Notes: generated by a model not told the origin, from the letters alone. 64,000 bases of DNA from Plazaster borealis (GCA_021014325.1 CM037472.1:24289063-24353062), one strand, 5' to 3'. Counted from the stretch's first letter, positions 13,165-25,782 are shown. Numbers and translations are program-made.

Positions 13165-13366
13165 TTGGGCCTTATTTCATAAAGATGTTCAGCAGAAAAT
13201 ACTGCTCAGCAAATTTCTTTGCTAAGTAAATAATGAGTGGGGAATCAGTCACAACAATGTAAGCTTTAGCCTATGGTATTTTGGCTGGTAACCTGTTTCT
13301 GCTAAGCAAGATTTGTCTGTGCTTAGCAATTTCGTGTGCTTACAGGCCTTATGGATTTGGGCCCTG
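13165..13366. repeat. Palindromic MITE 'CTATGAAATTGGGCC' family, diverged copy
   Basis: Starts TTGGGCCTTATTTCATAAAG and ends CTTATGGATTTGGGCCC. The interior carries the family's TTTTGGCTGGTAACCTGTTTC and TGCTAAGCAAGATTTGT blocks. Termini are imperfect inverted repeats. Other copies lie at 14633-14830, 39694-39880 and, in part, 26000-26058, 42248-42370 and 63906-64000. Confidence 0.6.
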
Positions 13367-13675
13367 TAAAAAAGTCTAGTGTTTTGTCACACAGATCTAG
13401 ATCTTGACCATCGATCTGGCCATTTGTTATCACACTGATCTTGGTGACATTCTATGAAACAACTTCCAAATGAGGATTGGTGAAATCAATGATGAATCAT
13501 AACAAAGGGGTTTTCTTGTATAATTTGCAGACTTAAAATGTGTGTTCCTTATAAACATCTTTTGCATGTTTATGATTTTCTTCTGAAATACTGTTGCTGT
13601 TGTTTTTATTGGATGTTTTTTGTTTCCTTCTCTAATTTGTATCCAAAGAAATTTGTTGTTTCCTTTCCGGTGACA

Positions 13676-14097
13676 TTAAAGGGATTGTATACGTTTGGTA
13701 ATTGGAACCCACTGTTTGTTTCAATTCTACATAGTTGTAGATACCATAAAACTAACCTGTGAAAATTTAATTTCAAAAGGTGGTAGCGTTTTTGAGATAT
13801 TGCCAAAAATCTTGAGTGGTTATGTCCATGTAGGAAGAATAATCTGCAATTGGAATACACAATCTGAGAAACGTTACTGCAGTAAACGCTTCTCAGAATC
13901 ACATTTTGGGGGATAAAAAGTGATATCTTTTTCCTTAACCGCAGTACTTCGAAGTGAAAAGTTTCTTAAAATGCATTATACTATCCAAAGTTGCTGTACT
14001 TCTTACCAAGTAAGACTAAGTAAGTACCAAGTAAGTACTAAGTTTTTATTGCCATTAATTTTCAGAGTCATTACCAAACGTATACAGACCCTTTAAC
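13676..14097 (+). repeat. TIR element (AAAGGG termini), copy 1
   Basis: The left end TTAAAGGGATTGTATACGTT and right end AACGTATACAGACCCTTTAA are near-perfect terminal inverted repeats of roughly 27 bp. Both ends are flanked by T/A-rich bases (TTAA or TA target duplication possible). The about 420-bp interior has no transposase and matches 18074-18472 in inverted orientation, so this is a non-autonomous DNA transposon. The right half contains a local AAGTAAGTAC stutter (about 14005-14042) absent from the other copy. Confidence 0.75.
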
Positions 14098-14299
14098 TGT
14101 ACAAAGTTCAGGAAAAAACAAACACAAACGACTGAGGGACTCTCCCTATCAGGTGGCAGTCTCATTGTCACCAAATGAATTTCCTTTGTTGTCATTGGAT
14201 GTCTTGTAAGAATGGCGGTTGTGATAAGTAACCCATTAGTTTTGATTCTTAAAAGTCCTTGAACTCATTAGTTGGGTTCTTTCTCTATGGTTGGGCCAG

Positions 14300-14530
14300 T
14301 ACAAAGAGATGTAGAACAAAGGGCCATTCCAACAGCTTGATTCCACCCACTGCATCTCTTTGGAACTCCTTGTCTGGTGCATGTTTCCCTCCATCCTAAA
14401 ATCTAGACCGTTTTAAAAGAGGAATATAAATTCCTACCTTCAGCTCCCCTGAGTTATTTTCATCTTAAATACTTTCTTCTTGTAGCCCCTTGTACCATAG
14501 GGTGGCTTTTTGCTTGTTTGGGGTGAACTT
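14300..14530 (+). mobile_element. Non-LTR retrotransposon 3' fragment, copy 2
   Basis: Diverged direct copy of 10072-10310. In one frame, with stops, it reads SLWNSLSGACFPPS, NLDRFKRG, IPTFSSPELFSS. The W-N-S-L core followed by an aromatic and basic FKR segment is characteristic of the extreme C-terminus of LINE (CR1/L2/Jockey-like) ORF2 proteins. Truncated and inactive. Confidence 0.55.
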
Positions 14531-14632
14531 GCATACAACTTCTTCTTTAAAAAAACAAACCCCAAACCAAAAACACTTTATGGGGGCAAAACGTTATGGC
14601 TTCTGATTACTTTGTGTGTGAATTGAAGATCT

Positions 14633-14830
14633 GAGGCCAATTTCATAGAGCTGCTTAATCATAAAATACTGCTTAACAAATATCTGCTAAGCACAAATAT
14701 GCAGGGAACCAGTTACATACAAGCTGAGCACATAATATGGTATTATGGCTGGTAACCTTTTTCTGCCAAGAAAAAATATGTTGTGCTTAGTTGATTTTTG
14801 TGCTTAAGCAGCTCTATGAAATTGACCCCC
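14633..14830. repeat. Palindromic MITE 'CTATGAAATTGGGCC' family, well-preserved copy
   Basis: GGCCAATTTCATAGAGCTGC at the left and GCAGCTCTATGAAATTGACC at the right form a long terminal inverted repeat. Secondary pairs (TGCTTAA, CTAAGCAC) continue inward. The core TATGGCTGGTAACCTTTTTC is shared with the copies at 13165 and 39694. No ORF; about 198 bp. Confidence 0.8.
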
Positions 14831-14839
14831 TTGTGTACA

Positions 14840-16370
14840 TGGTTCCATGCAGGGAATTTTTGTGGAAATAATTAGGGCCTACTGGACCAGCAGACCTCTG
14901 GCCAAGTCTAAGATGTTGGCTATCATTTCTTTCCTCCATGGTTCATTAAACTTGTCACCTCATAAAGTCTCTATCAATCTTGTGCGGGTTTTTTTTTCTT
15001 CATACTTATGTTCAGGGAACTCGGTACCGTAAATTATGGTCATTATGGTCATAGCTACATATGGAGCTGTCATTCAGCACTTTACTCAAACTGTACAGTG
15101 TACCTTTTATGGACTACCTAATTTGCTCATGATATCTTTATTGGATCTATCAAGATGGGCAGTCATCAATCCTTCAGGGCAGTCTGATCCTACCTCCATG
15201 GTCTGATGAAGACAGTAACACTCACTTAAACTGTCTCTTCTGTTGGAATATTTGTTATTCTGAAGAGAAAAAAAAACCTCTTTCTCCAAGGACAGTTAAT
15301 ATTCTTTAATTGGAGAACCCTAGGGACAAAAGTAACACCTTCAACAACAAATGAAGAATTTGACAGCTCTGTCCATTGTGTGGAGTGGGGGAGGCTAAAT
15401 GTCTAATTTTGTGTTCATTTATAAATACCCACGACTGTGTGGACAGTCCTGAACGGTTTTTCTAGACAATTCATCACCGATTTCACATAAAACTAAAATA
15501 TTTTTTAGTGTTGTCACTTCTTCCCTTAAAATAGGATTTTAAACCATCTTGAATTGCTGCTAAATCAAAATTATCCTTAACTTCTTTTTTTCTTACATAA
15601 TTTGTTCAGTGAGCATCCATTTCAATAATTGCCTGTTGCGTTTTCGTGAAGAGACTGTCATGTCAGCTATAGAGCAAGGTCATATGACATGCCTGGTGCC
15701 CTTCACTGATGTAAAATCACACACTATTGATTAGGAGGTCATCGTGCTTTTGTGTTTTCAGGGAGAGACTGTTATGTTTGACTAATTATTGTGTCAATTA
15801 AAAACCAACATTTCTGAAACATTTATTATAATACTGATGAGGTTCAACTCTCATGAGTTCACTTAAACTGGACAACGAAGGTTGAATAATTCCTGCAGAG
15901 TTTTCAATTTCAATGTTGGCACTCTTTTAAAAGCAAAATTTTCCTGTGTCCATTTGAAAACTGACAAATTATTTTGAGCTACAATATTGCGGTCATAGTG
16001 GGGTTTTTTTTTATTGGCCTGGCAAATTTTGATTCGACAGAATACCACGTTATATTTCTCTAATATTTTTCAGACCTAAAGAGTGACTTTCCCCCACACC
16101 CCCTTAAGATTAAAATCCACTGCTCAGTTTTGAAGGTAAATTATGCAATCGGTAAACAACTTATTGCAGTCCCTTTTTCTGTTGTTATTTGGTAATTTGT
16201 AATAAATGCAGAAACAGTCTTGAAGGGCATACTTATAATAACACTGATGTGCATTATTTCCAGCCAGTAGGTTGCTGCGGGACTGGAGTATGTATGTTTT
16301 ATTGATCAGTTTGTGATATAGTTTGACTGTGTTTCTTGAGGTGTTGCTCTGAGATGCATCTGTTGTTATA
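14840..16370. other. Unassigned intergenic DNA
   Basis: No coding sequence, RNA gene or clear repeat is seen. Short ORFs at 14847-15032 and 15107-15289 carry no recognisable motif. Confidence 0.4.
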
Positions 16371-16373
16371 TTT

Positions 16374-16440
16374 ATCTCCTTTGCAGCGGGGAGTTGTAAA
16401 TGAACGGCTCTCTCCCTAATATCAAAACGCTACACATTCT
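16374..16440 (+). repeat. Diverged direct repeat, unit 1
   Basis: TATCTCCTTTGCAGCGGGGA followed by AAATGAACGGCTCTCTCCCT and ATATCAAAACGCTACACA recurs at 17142-17216 as TCTCCTTTGCAGTGGGGA, AAATGAACATGCTCTTTCCT, ATATCAAATCGCTACACA. Spacing is about 770 bp. It could be an old segmental duplication or an unnamed dispersed repeat; no function is inferred. Confidence 0.55.
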
Positions 16441-17141
16441 TGTAATACACATTACCGTACTTGCAAACAATTCACAATAAAGGTAGAAATGTCAATAGTG
16501 TTTATATATGGAAAGAGCACGTTCATTGTGCTTCACTGACAACAGCTTATTCAGAGACAATTTTTTTTAAGGAAAGTACATGTAGTACAACAACGATCAA
16601 GGAAATAAATTTTATAACTATTCTATGATCATAAAAATAACCTGTGAAAATTTATTGAAATATGCTGCATAATGTGCACAAATTTTCAATAAAAATAAAA
16701 ACTTAAACAGTTACAAAGGCTCTATACACTCTATTACTCTCTTGTTTTAGCCTGATACTTTGCCTTTAATATATATTTAGGCAATAGAAACAAGCTGCCA
16801 ACTTAGTTTTCCTAGTACCAACTTGATTGTTGTGCCGATGCAGTCAAATTACTAAATAGAAATTATGTTGAAAATTATGCAAACTTCATTTGACCTTTCA
16901 AGTCAATATCTCTGAACAGTAAGCATCATTGGTCAAATATCATTTCACAATCATTGGGATCTTTGTTACCTAACCTTTATTAGAGCATTGTTTAGTTACT
17001 GTCTTGAGTCATTAACTTACTGCATTTATTCCATTTAAACCCTCAAAAACGAATAAATTCATACAAAATGCAAGCATTTCAAACACCTTTTTTATATCCC
17101 TTGAAACAAAATATATTTAGCGCACACATAAAACAAATCTG

Positions 17142-17216
17142 TTGTCTCCTTTGCAGTGGGGATTTGGAAGTCATCAAATGAACATGCTCTTTCCTTAAAT
17201 ATCAAATCGCTACACA
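17142..17216 (+). repeat. Diverged direct repeat, unit 2
   Basis: Partner of 16374-16440, with several substitutions and an insertion (TGGAAGTCATC). Flanks outside the block do not match obviously. Confidence 0.55.
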
Positions 17217-18073
17217 GTTGTCTCTCAGTCTTACAAAATGTTTCATCCTACTCTACAAATTGATGCTTAAGTAAATCGCAGATTAAAACCAACACAACTT
17301 CCTCTTTTGAGAAGGGCAATTCTGATTGTTTACACGGACCTACACATTGTAGACTATAGTCATTTATAACCCTCAGTCTTACGGGAGACTTACTTGCAGC
17401 TTGACACCCAGATAACAAGACAGGTGTGACATTCCACCCTCCCCACAGTAACATCACCTCAAGACTAACTCTGTGAATTAAAAGACAATTTCTCAGACTC
17501 TGCATCCAGCCAGAGATCCCCAGGAATTTTTATTGGCCATTAGGAGGTATTTGATCTCAAGGTGATGTCCGTGCACACAAACCCTGACACATACTGGTGG
17601 AGGAAGCTTTTATTTGGCCATTAAAAAAAGTAATTCAATCAGGTGCTGCTGACTTATTTGGGTTTTTGATTTAATTGTACTTGGTGGCAGTTGGGAGAAG
17701 CAGTGTTGATGGAGGGTGAAGGCAGGTACTTGCTTACTCAAATTGAGACCCTTAGTAGAGGAGTTGTGATAGCACCCTGGTACAAAACATTCCATTTGTG
17801 TTTGCCAAGGAGCTGAAACTTCAGTGTCTCTGGGATGAAGAAAAAAAACACCCCAAAAAACCATAAAGAGGTAGAAAACTGTGCTTTTTATAAATATTGT
17901 TAATTATTACATTCATGTTTCCGGAGCAATTGAAGGAGAAGAATGACTGGATAGGACTGGGATGGTGTTATTTTAAGTGATGCTGAGTGTTAATGATTGT
18001 TGAGATATATACTCTGGTGTACATTATGTAAGTCATTGTTCTTGGAGGACTGAAGTCAGTATTTGTGCATTAA

Positions 18074-18472
18074 AGGGTCTGTATATGTTCGGTAATGACT
18101 CTGAAAATTAATGGCAGTAAAAATTTACTTGGTAAGAAGTACAGCAACTTTGGATAGTATAATGAATTTTTAGAAACTTTCCACTTAGAAGTACTGCGGT
18201 TATGGAAAAAGATATCACTTTTTATCCCCCAAAATTTGAATCTGAGAAGCGTTACTGACACGACAGTAGCGTCTCTCAGATTGTGTATTCCAATTGCAGA
18301 TTATTCTTCCTGCGTGAACATAACCGCTCCAGATTTTCAGCAATATCTCAAAAACGCTACCACCTTTTGAAATGAAATTTTCACAGGTTAGTTTTATGGT
18401 ATATATCTACAACTATATAGGATTGAAACAAACAGTGGGTTCTAATTACCAAATGTATACAATCCCTTTTAG
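18074..18472 (-). repeat. TIR element (AAAGGG termini), copy 2
   Basis: Inverted copy of the element at 13676-14097. It begins AAAGGGTCTGTATATGTTCG and ends AAATGTATACAATCCCTTT. Interior landmarks shared with copy 1 include GATATCACTTTTTATCCCCC, AAAACGCTACCACCTTTTGA and CAGGTTAGTTTTATGG. No transposase is present. The two copies sit about 4 kb apart in opposite orientation. Confidence 0.75.
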
Positions 18473-18550
18473 TGGGATTTGAAATTTTGCATGTGGGAAT
18501 ACAATCTGTAGTGAAGTTTGCAGAGACATCATGTACATCACTCTCTATAA

Positions 18551-18728
18551 GTTGTGGTTCTGAAAAGAAACCGGTGGTTTGACAACTCGATGTTATGATC
18601 ATCATGCTCTGATCATCTTCAGGAGAACTCAAAGATGATCATGAAGACGATCATGAAGACGATCAGAGGTAAACTGATCGAAAATGTTGCGTTGTCAAAC
18701 CACCGGTTCCTTTCAGAACCACCACAAC
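18551..18728. mobile_element. Inverted-repeat terminus of a retroelement-like sequence
   Basis: The arm 18551-18586 (GTTGTGGTTCTGAAAAGAAA, then CCGGTGGTTTGACAAC) is nearly the reverse complement of 18691-18728 (GTTGTCAAACCACCGGTTCC, then TTTCAGAACCACCACAAC). Between them lie GATCATGAAGACGATCA repeats and ACTGATCGAAAATGTTGCGT. A 'GAAGATGATC..CGAAA.GTTG' stretch next to inverted ends recalls the 3' region of Penelope-like elements; that assignment is inference. No ORF of the element remains. Confidence 0.55.
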
Positions 18729-18739
18729 TCATACAGAAA

Positions 18740-21700
18740 GAGTTTTACATGTACATGTACATGTTGTTTCCGTAACACTAGATGTCGTGCATTAAACACT
18801 AAAACTCACCCGTGCATGATATAATAATGCTTTCTTAATTGGTCTTTTGGGGTAAATTATTTCATGAACTGCTACAGACTCACGCTAAGAATGATTAACG
18901 TGTCCAAAGAGCCCCGCCCTCCATTTTCAGCCACAAGTCTCTGTACTGTCGTCAGTACTGTTACAAGTATTACAACTCGGTTAGCATAATATGCAGATGA
19001 GCTAGTTATATACATGGGGAGGGAAACATCTGTTCTGTAAAGTCTTTTCACCATGCTTTTATCCAAGAGAGATTTAGTATTGACCGTGCAAATTAAATGT
19101 CTGCACCTCAAGACATGACGTACCATGTGAAACCAACCATATGTCATTCCCAGTCAATATTCTAATGCAAGATTTACGTTCATTTTGCCGCACTCCTGGC
19201 CAAGCAAGTCCGGGTGGTGATAGAAACGTGGGATTTTTCTGGGGTTTCTTTTATTTTTTATTATTTGTAACTTTCGCACAACGTGGCCTCTGAATACTAA
19301 AGCGATAGTTGAGCATTGTGAACGGGGAACAGTAGCACTTTCAAATGACTTCAGTCCGATCTGAAACACAGAGTGAGTAGCAATAACAATTCTTTTATTA
19401 TCAGGTAATTTGTGTATAGAGCTGGGTATTGATTTCTGTGCTGATCTCCACCGTGCAGAGAAACTGCTGTGACAACCATGCCTGTTTGACTAAGATATAA
19501 AAATCATCCTTTTTAAAAAATTTAAAATATCTTCAGTAATGCATTAATTATAATAGGTTATTGTGAGAGTTAGAACTCAAGTTTTACTGAGCATCCTTAT
19601 TAACGATGACGCACAATTTACTGGTAGAATTTTGTTTTTTACACCACAAATTGCTTGCTGGTCCTACCTGAACAGATCATCGGATGTCTATTTTTTAACT
19701 AGCCGTTCTCTCAGTTCTCTAAGATACTGGTATAAAATGCATCTTACCGTGCACCGAATAGGTTTTCTGCATAATTCATCCATTTTTTTTCCATTAATTA
19801 TTTTGCTGGTAGTCTTTCTGTTTTTTAATTGCATGTTAAGTGTGAGCTGTAAGGCATTCACAAAACTGTTTGGAAATGTTTGTCGGACCTGATGTATTGA
19901 GATAATTGAAAGAAGCCAGAAGCGTTCCCACATATTGCATTTGCAAATTCGTTTGTAAAGCTCTAAGAATAGAATAATTTCAATTTTATTTATCCGTAAA
20001 CAAGAAATGGCTACCAGCTGTGACCCATTTAAGATATTCCTTGAAAGTACAATTCAGTTAATTAAAATAAAATAATAAAATAGTTTTTTATTATGACGAT
20101 GATAGGCAGGCACATGCACCATAATGTGCATGTAAAATACAAGTTAAAGACGATCTTACACCCCCACAAAAACAACAACAACAACAACAACAACAACAAA
20201 ACAGGAAAAAACTATTGACAAAAGCTTTTACTAAAGTGCTGATGTTTACTACTGATTTTCAAAATTGACAGAAATTATTTCTTAAGTGACATTTTTTTAT
20301 GTTATGTTAATTGTACATGAAGCTGAAATCCATCAATGTACAACTAGGTCACATACATAATGGTCAGAAATACAAATTGAATATGTGCATGCTTAATTCA
20401 GCATGACCGTTTTTAAGTTAGCACCAGCAGTGGTGTGTGTTGCTACTGTTCATTGGCATGTTTTAGTCTGTGGAACAGTGGTTCTGGAACACTTCAGGTT
20501 CATGTGCGTCAATAATAGTCATATTTTGGTATGTGTAATAAGCACTGCATGCTCAGTGCTTTCCCCCAGGAATCCTGCAGAAAACCACACCCTACTCTAA
20601 TTTCTCCCCATTCCCCCCATCCCTGAGTATTACGCCTGTGGATTTCTTTTTTTCCCCACAGAACTTGAGAATAACGAAAATATTATTCTGTATATCTGAT
20701 GCAATTATAATAATCATGACAAAAAAACTCAACGACACTTTGTACTAAAACGTAAAGTACATGCCTTCTTTATCTGGAGAAGAATGGGAATTATTGAAAA
20801 ACAACAGAAATACAGAATTATTGAAGTAATGTTCAGATATCATGGGTGTTTTGGGGGGAATTTATACATTGGACCGATTTCAGGTGGTGTTTGAAAAACC
20901 ATCATGAGCGACAAGATCATCAAACTTTTGGTATTCTTCTGTTATCTCTTGATTAGTAGTTTTTGTAACACAAGATTTGAAAACACATCACAGTAACGCA
21001 TTCAGTTATGGACACATATTACTATACTGTACAGTGTAACGAAGGTGTAAAGGTGTATGTACATGTATTATTATAGCTTACTTCAAGTCACATTCAGTTT
21101 ATGAAATATTAAAGATTAGTCTGCGTCTTGCTTGCCTTATCTTGATAAGCGACGCATTGTTGTCCTTGCTCTATGGTTTAAACAGTCAGAGAAGGTTAAA
21201 AGTTGTGTGCTTAGCAAAGTCCCTAAGTACCCACCAGCCAACTGTCCAAGGTTCAAGATCTGGGCAAGAGACTTAAAAAGATATGCTGATAATAACTTGG
21301 ATCACCTTGGGTTGTATAAAGTCAGTACGGGGTCAATCTTTACAGACCTCTCGCCAACAAAAGACTACCATCTACAAGTGCAAACGACGTCACCGGAACA
21401 TTGTTAAACTTTTGGTCGTCAGGTAGTGATCAAGCACCCTTTACCTGTGCATTTCTTATTGCAAGCAGGTCAAAGGTACGGTATTCTTCCTGTGATATCC
21501 CGGATAGAAGTATTTCAGCGCTCGAGACAGGTTTCAGAATAGAAAGAACAATTGGTCTTGCCCTGTTGACTCGTACAGTGTTGAAGAGTTCTGAGGGATC
21601 CACAAAAGATCTTACTGCGGTCCTTTGTTCAGCAAGTTTGCAAAGGCAACACTGTCGTTATTTATTTTGGTGGCTGCGTCAACCCCAAGAAATTCTCAAA

Positions 21701-22225
21701 ATTGATAAGCGGTTTTGGGTAAGGTGAGAATTTTTTGTTCTTTTGGTCATGAACTTGTGGTTGAGTAACTTTTGGGAGGGAAAATATGACAGTCATTCTT
21801 CAAACATTTATGGTATTTATGTGTATTTTTGTTTTTACAAGATGGGATTTGGATTAGCCTACCTTTTGATCACACAAAGGTACAAATGTTGAATTTTCAA
21901 ATGAAAAAAAAGGGCGATTTGAGTTAAATTTTCAGATGAAAAAAATGACGAAATGGGCTGATAGAGAATTGGTTTCCTGTTTGTGTTTCTCATTTCCATC
22001 AAGTTCACATCTACATATGTACATGTAGTTTCACAAATGTACTCACATGCAAAGACTAATTGCTCGAAAGTAACAGTATAATGGGTTTTAAACCGCCAGT
22101 TTCTTAACAATTTTTTGATAGAACCACTACATTTTTATTTACATTATGAGGGTAACTTCCTCATTGATAGCCCCACAACCTTTGAAAGTCTGTAAACTAC
22201 CTAGAGTTAAATTATACTTATTTAA
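18740..22225. other. Unassigned intergenic DNA
   Basis: Contains the (AAC)n tract at 20168-20200. Two adjoining + strand open frames at 21132-21407 and 21401-21727 (91 and 108 residues) sit in less AT-rich sequence than their surroundings and overlap in different frames. I recognise no domain, so they are recorded as unassigned, possibly a decayed element ORF. Confidence 0.35.
20168..20200. repeat. (AAC)n microsatellite
   Basis: About ten consecutive AAC/ACA units following a short C run. Confidence 0.9.
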
Positions 22226-22228
22226 TAA

Positions 22229-22790
22229 TAATAATAAGGCATTTATTTTGCTCTTTTCCAAAAACAACCAAAGCGCATTACATCTTACAAGAATAACAAT
22301 AAAACAACGAAATAAAAACTAAGCATTTGGAAACAGATATGTCTTAAGTTTAGGCCAAGTAAAAAAAATTTAAAAAAAGTATCATCCATTTTGAAGCCGT
22401 ATCGTTTTAAAAAATATTTTTGTCCCCCAAAAGACTAAATTGTTCATGTATTTTCGCTTCATCTTGGTACCATTCTTTCGACGATTAATTTAATTTACCC
22501 ATACTTAGACTTCTAAGTTCTACAAAGCCAGCAAATCTTTAGTCTGGCTCTTTCTTCCTTGAGAATAAAAACTAAAAACCAAGTCCCCCATCCTCCTCTT
22601 TGTTAAAAAAAAAAAACCAGGACGATCAACTGGTGGTTTTTTTTTACTTGGCCTTACTCTTAAAAGATACAACTGAAGAAGAGTCCCAAATGTTAATTGG
22701 AAGACTATTCCAGAGAGCAGCAGCCGAATGTGAAAAAGCATTTTCGCCCATAATCTTTTATTTTGCCCATGTACCTTCACGTTATACATG
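22229..22790 (-). mobile_element. Non-LTR retrotransposon 3' end (minus strand)
   Basis: On the minus strand from about 22745 downward one frame reads ENAFSHSAAALWNSLPINIW, then DSSSVVSFKSKA. This is the conserved C-terminal end of LINE ORF2 (ALWNSLP.. followed by a short F-K segment). A 3' UTR follows, with AATGCGCTTTGGTTGTTTTT, ending in an ATT-repeat tail (plus strand AATAATAATAATAAGG at 22226-22241). Frameshifts and poly-A interruptions (22605-22640) show it is inactive. It is 5'-truncated, as usual for LINEs. Confidence 0.65.
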
Positions 22791-25569
22791 GTTGTAGCAA
22801 TTTAGTATGAGATCAATAAGCTCATAATAGGTCTAATTGCAAATTAATCAGGTCATTAAAACAGGTGCTCATACAGTTTATCAACAAGCACTGGACATTC
22901 TTGTTTAAATTCCGGGTCACAAAAAGCACAATCAAGGCTCTTCAACAACAAAAAAGTAGGGGGAAGCTGAAGATAATCTGGTCAATGGTTTAGAGGAGTG
23001 GATACATGTATCACCAGTAATCCTGTTATTCAGGCCTTTGTGATGTGACCAATGTTGCTTGAGGGTTATTCTTTTGTTACCATCCTTGGGCCATTGGTTT
23101 GGTTAATACTTCTGCACACACACTCTTGAGCCACAAATACTGTTTATCTGGCATAAGAAAATTGAGTTAAGTTGATACCTTGCTTTCTATAAATGTTTAT
23201 TTGGGTATGTTAAAGCATCTAAGATCAAAGTAAGAGGGGTTAGTTTATGAATCAAAATAGATGAGGTTATTGCTGAGTGTTTGTAATTAATTGTAGCTAT
23301 TAGTTCTATAAATAGTATTGTTATTGTTTATTAGTATCTGACATAAGTGTGACAGACAATACTGAGCGTGATTCTTGTTGTATAAATTTCTTAGCAAGTA
23401 CAGTTGGCCTGTTTGGGGGTTTGGAGACCAAGCATTGGTTTACGAATAAGAAGACCAATTTTTTTACAAACCAACTTGGTTTCTGTTAAAACTTCTATCT
23501 TTTCTATTGTACTGATAGTACGTTTGCTTTAAATGCTGTATGAGAGTATGGATGTATCAAATTTTTATTTTTGCCTCATAAGGTAAGATATGAGCATCTA
23601 ATGCAAAACTTGACTATTTCAATTTTTGAGCAGCAACTCGTACATGCAAGTTTGTATTGCCACTTTGGTATCAGAAACAGGGGGTGTGTTCAATGAGCAT
23701 ACAAAATAATGTTTTTCACAAACTCTAATTGTATGTGGAAATGTTTGCAGAATGTCTTGAAGACATGAACAAAAGTAAGTCATGTACATGTTTATACGTA
23801 ATTTACCACGTTAGGGTCACAATATGTTTCTTGTGACCTACGTTTTGGAAATGGTTTTAATTCATGTTCATTTTCCAGAAATTACAGTTTCAGCATGCTT
23901 ATTTCATTTATTCTGTAGTTTCTGGGTGGGGTTTCACAGAAACCTCCAGTTTTGTACACAAAACCAAATTTCACTTGCCAATAAGCGTAATTTGATATCC
24001 CCTATGTTACAGAAATATATATGTTTTAACATTCAGAGAAGTTGAAAGTCTCTAGGAGGAAATATTTCAGTAATTATTGTTCAGTCACCCACAGGTGTGT
24101 ACCATGCAGTCCTCGGTAGAAGTTTTTTACTGAGAAGTTCAGGATATCCTGGTGAATTGACACAAGGAGGTTGTCTGCTTCTAAGAAATTTTGCCCGTGC
24201 AGAGTTAATGGCTAATACACGTGTGCATTAATGGATTTTGCAATGTGATTTGTTTTCCCCTGTTTGCGCAGGAAATTAATGGTATAAAAGATTAGTATAA
24301 ATCTGTGTGTAGATCTTAGTATTTAGTTGAAATGGATTGGTTAATATTGGGGGGGGTGGTGGTGGTACTAAAGAAGATTTCATCATTCACGCTCCCGTGA
24401 ATACTGTAAAATACTTATACAGTGTAAATTGGTGCGTGCCATGTGTATTTCTTTAGATTAAACATGTTTCTTGAAGAAAAATGGTAATGAATACCATAAT
24501 AATATTAGATCATAAAGAATCATCCATTTAAGTTTTGATAACTGTCCAAATCGCACCATGTCTTGAATTTGTAAGAGTGAAAACAAAAACACTTGTGGAT
24601 GCTCCACATGAATTTAGCAATCTTTGTTTGGTCACTATTTGTTTTGCTGGCTTACTATGTTTTTTTGTTAGTTTTTTTTATATATTGTATGCAACAGTGT
24701 AAACCTGAGGGTAAAAAAGTAGAACTTTCTTGTGTTTTTTTGTTGTCATGAAACAAAAAAATACACACACACATGGGAATGTAATTTGATGGTACATTAA
24801 TTCTCAGCCACCATTCCCTAAAATACACAGTACAAGGAACTTCAGTGATATTTGTTCTTGGCAAGATTCTTAGAACTATATTCAAGTTAGTGAAGATCTC
24901 TCCTGAGTGCAGTTGTTGCCTTATCTGGTCATCCCATATCTCATGGTGACACTGTGAACTACTCCAGTTTCCTGCTCCAACAAGTCTTGGAGACTCCCAG
25001 TGTTTCTAAAAGAAAGACAATCCCTTTCCTGGTCGGTGCTCATTTCCTCCTCACAAGCACACCTTGGTTTAGGGAGAGAGAAGGCTAGTGTTGCAGCTTA
25101 TCTTTTTCCTGCAGACCTGCCTTCCTTTTGGTCTTTTTGTTGTTGGTGGGTGTCTGGTGGTGTTTTTGTGTGTGTAGTTTTGAAGCCATCAACTCTTTGC
25201 AGATGTTAGCCTTGGGGGTGTAGACACCTTCCTAGTGGTGTTATGATTCTTCTTCAGTCAAGTCTTATTGGAGGCACGTGTTTGGTGTTATTCAGTTCTC
25301 ATCAGTGTCTCTTGGTGAGTTCATGTGGGTAGGTATCCACATTCAAACCCTTGGACCTACAACAGTTGTTCTGATATCAAGTGTATGTTCTAGTAATTGG
25401 TAAGTGTAATTATTTAATAAGTATTACAAGATTTCTAGTTGCATGGTCTGGCCAATCACGTTGTATAGTCTTGCCATAGAGCAAGGATCTTGCTGATCTA
25501 TACAGTGAGTAACTTTAAGATTGTTTTGATATTCCTCTATGCATTATTTCAGTCCTTTTAACATCAATC

Positions 25570-25613
25570 ATAATCATAATAATAGTGTACATTTATAATG
25601 CGCCATGTCTGTC
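25570..25613 (-). mobile_element. LINE/SINE tail remnant
   Basis: Read on the minus strand, ATGGCGCATTATAAATGTAC is followed by an ATT-rich stretch. This resembles the GCGC.ATATAAAT + (ATT)n ending of the retroelement tails at 38915-38945, 46075-46117 and 51395-51450. Only the tail is visible. Confidence 0.4.
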
Positions 25614-25751
25614 TTAAAGGACACTCCTGGCGCTGAAATATCAAATTTGGTGGAGCTTGTTAAGAAAGATTTTGTGAGACCATAATACAATACATTGTAA
25701 GGTATACAAGGTATTAACTGAAAAAAGGTACATTTTACTCAATTTGTTGTT

Positions 25752-25782
25752 AGGTGTTCGTGCAATACAAGCACGAACACCT
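25752..25782. repeat. Perfect 12-bp hairpin
   Basis: AGGTGTTCGTGC (25752-25763) and GCACGAACACCT (25771-25782) are exact reverse complements separated by AATACAA. A TTG/TTTTTG-rich run follows. It could be the tip of a foldback element; the outer flanks do not pair. Confidence 0.7.
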
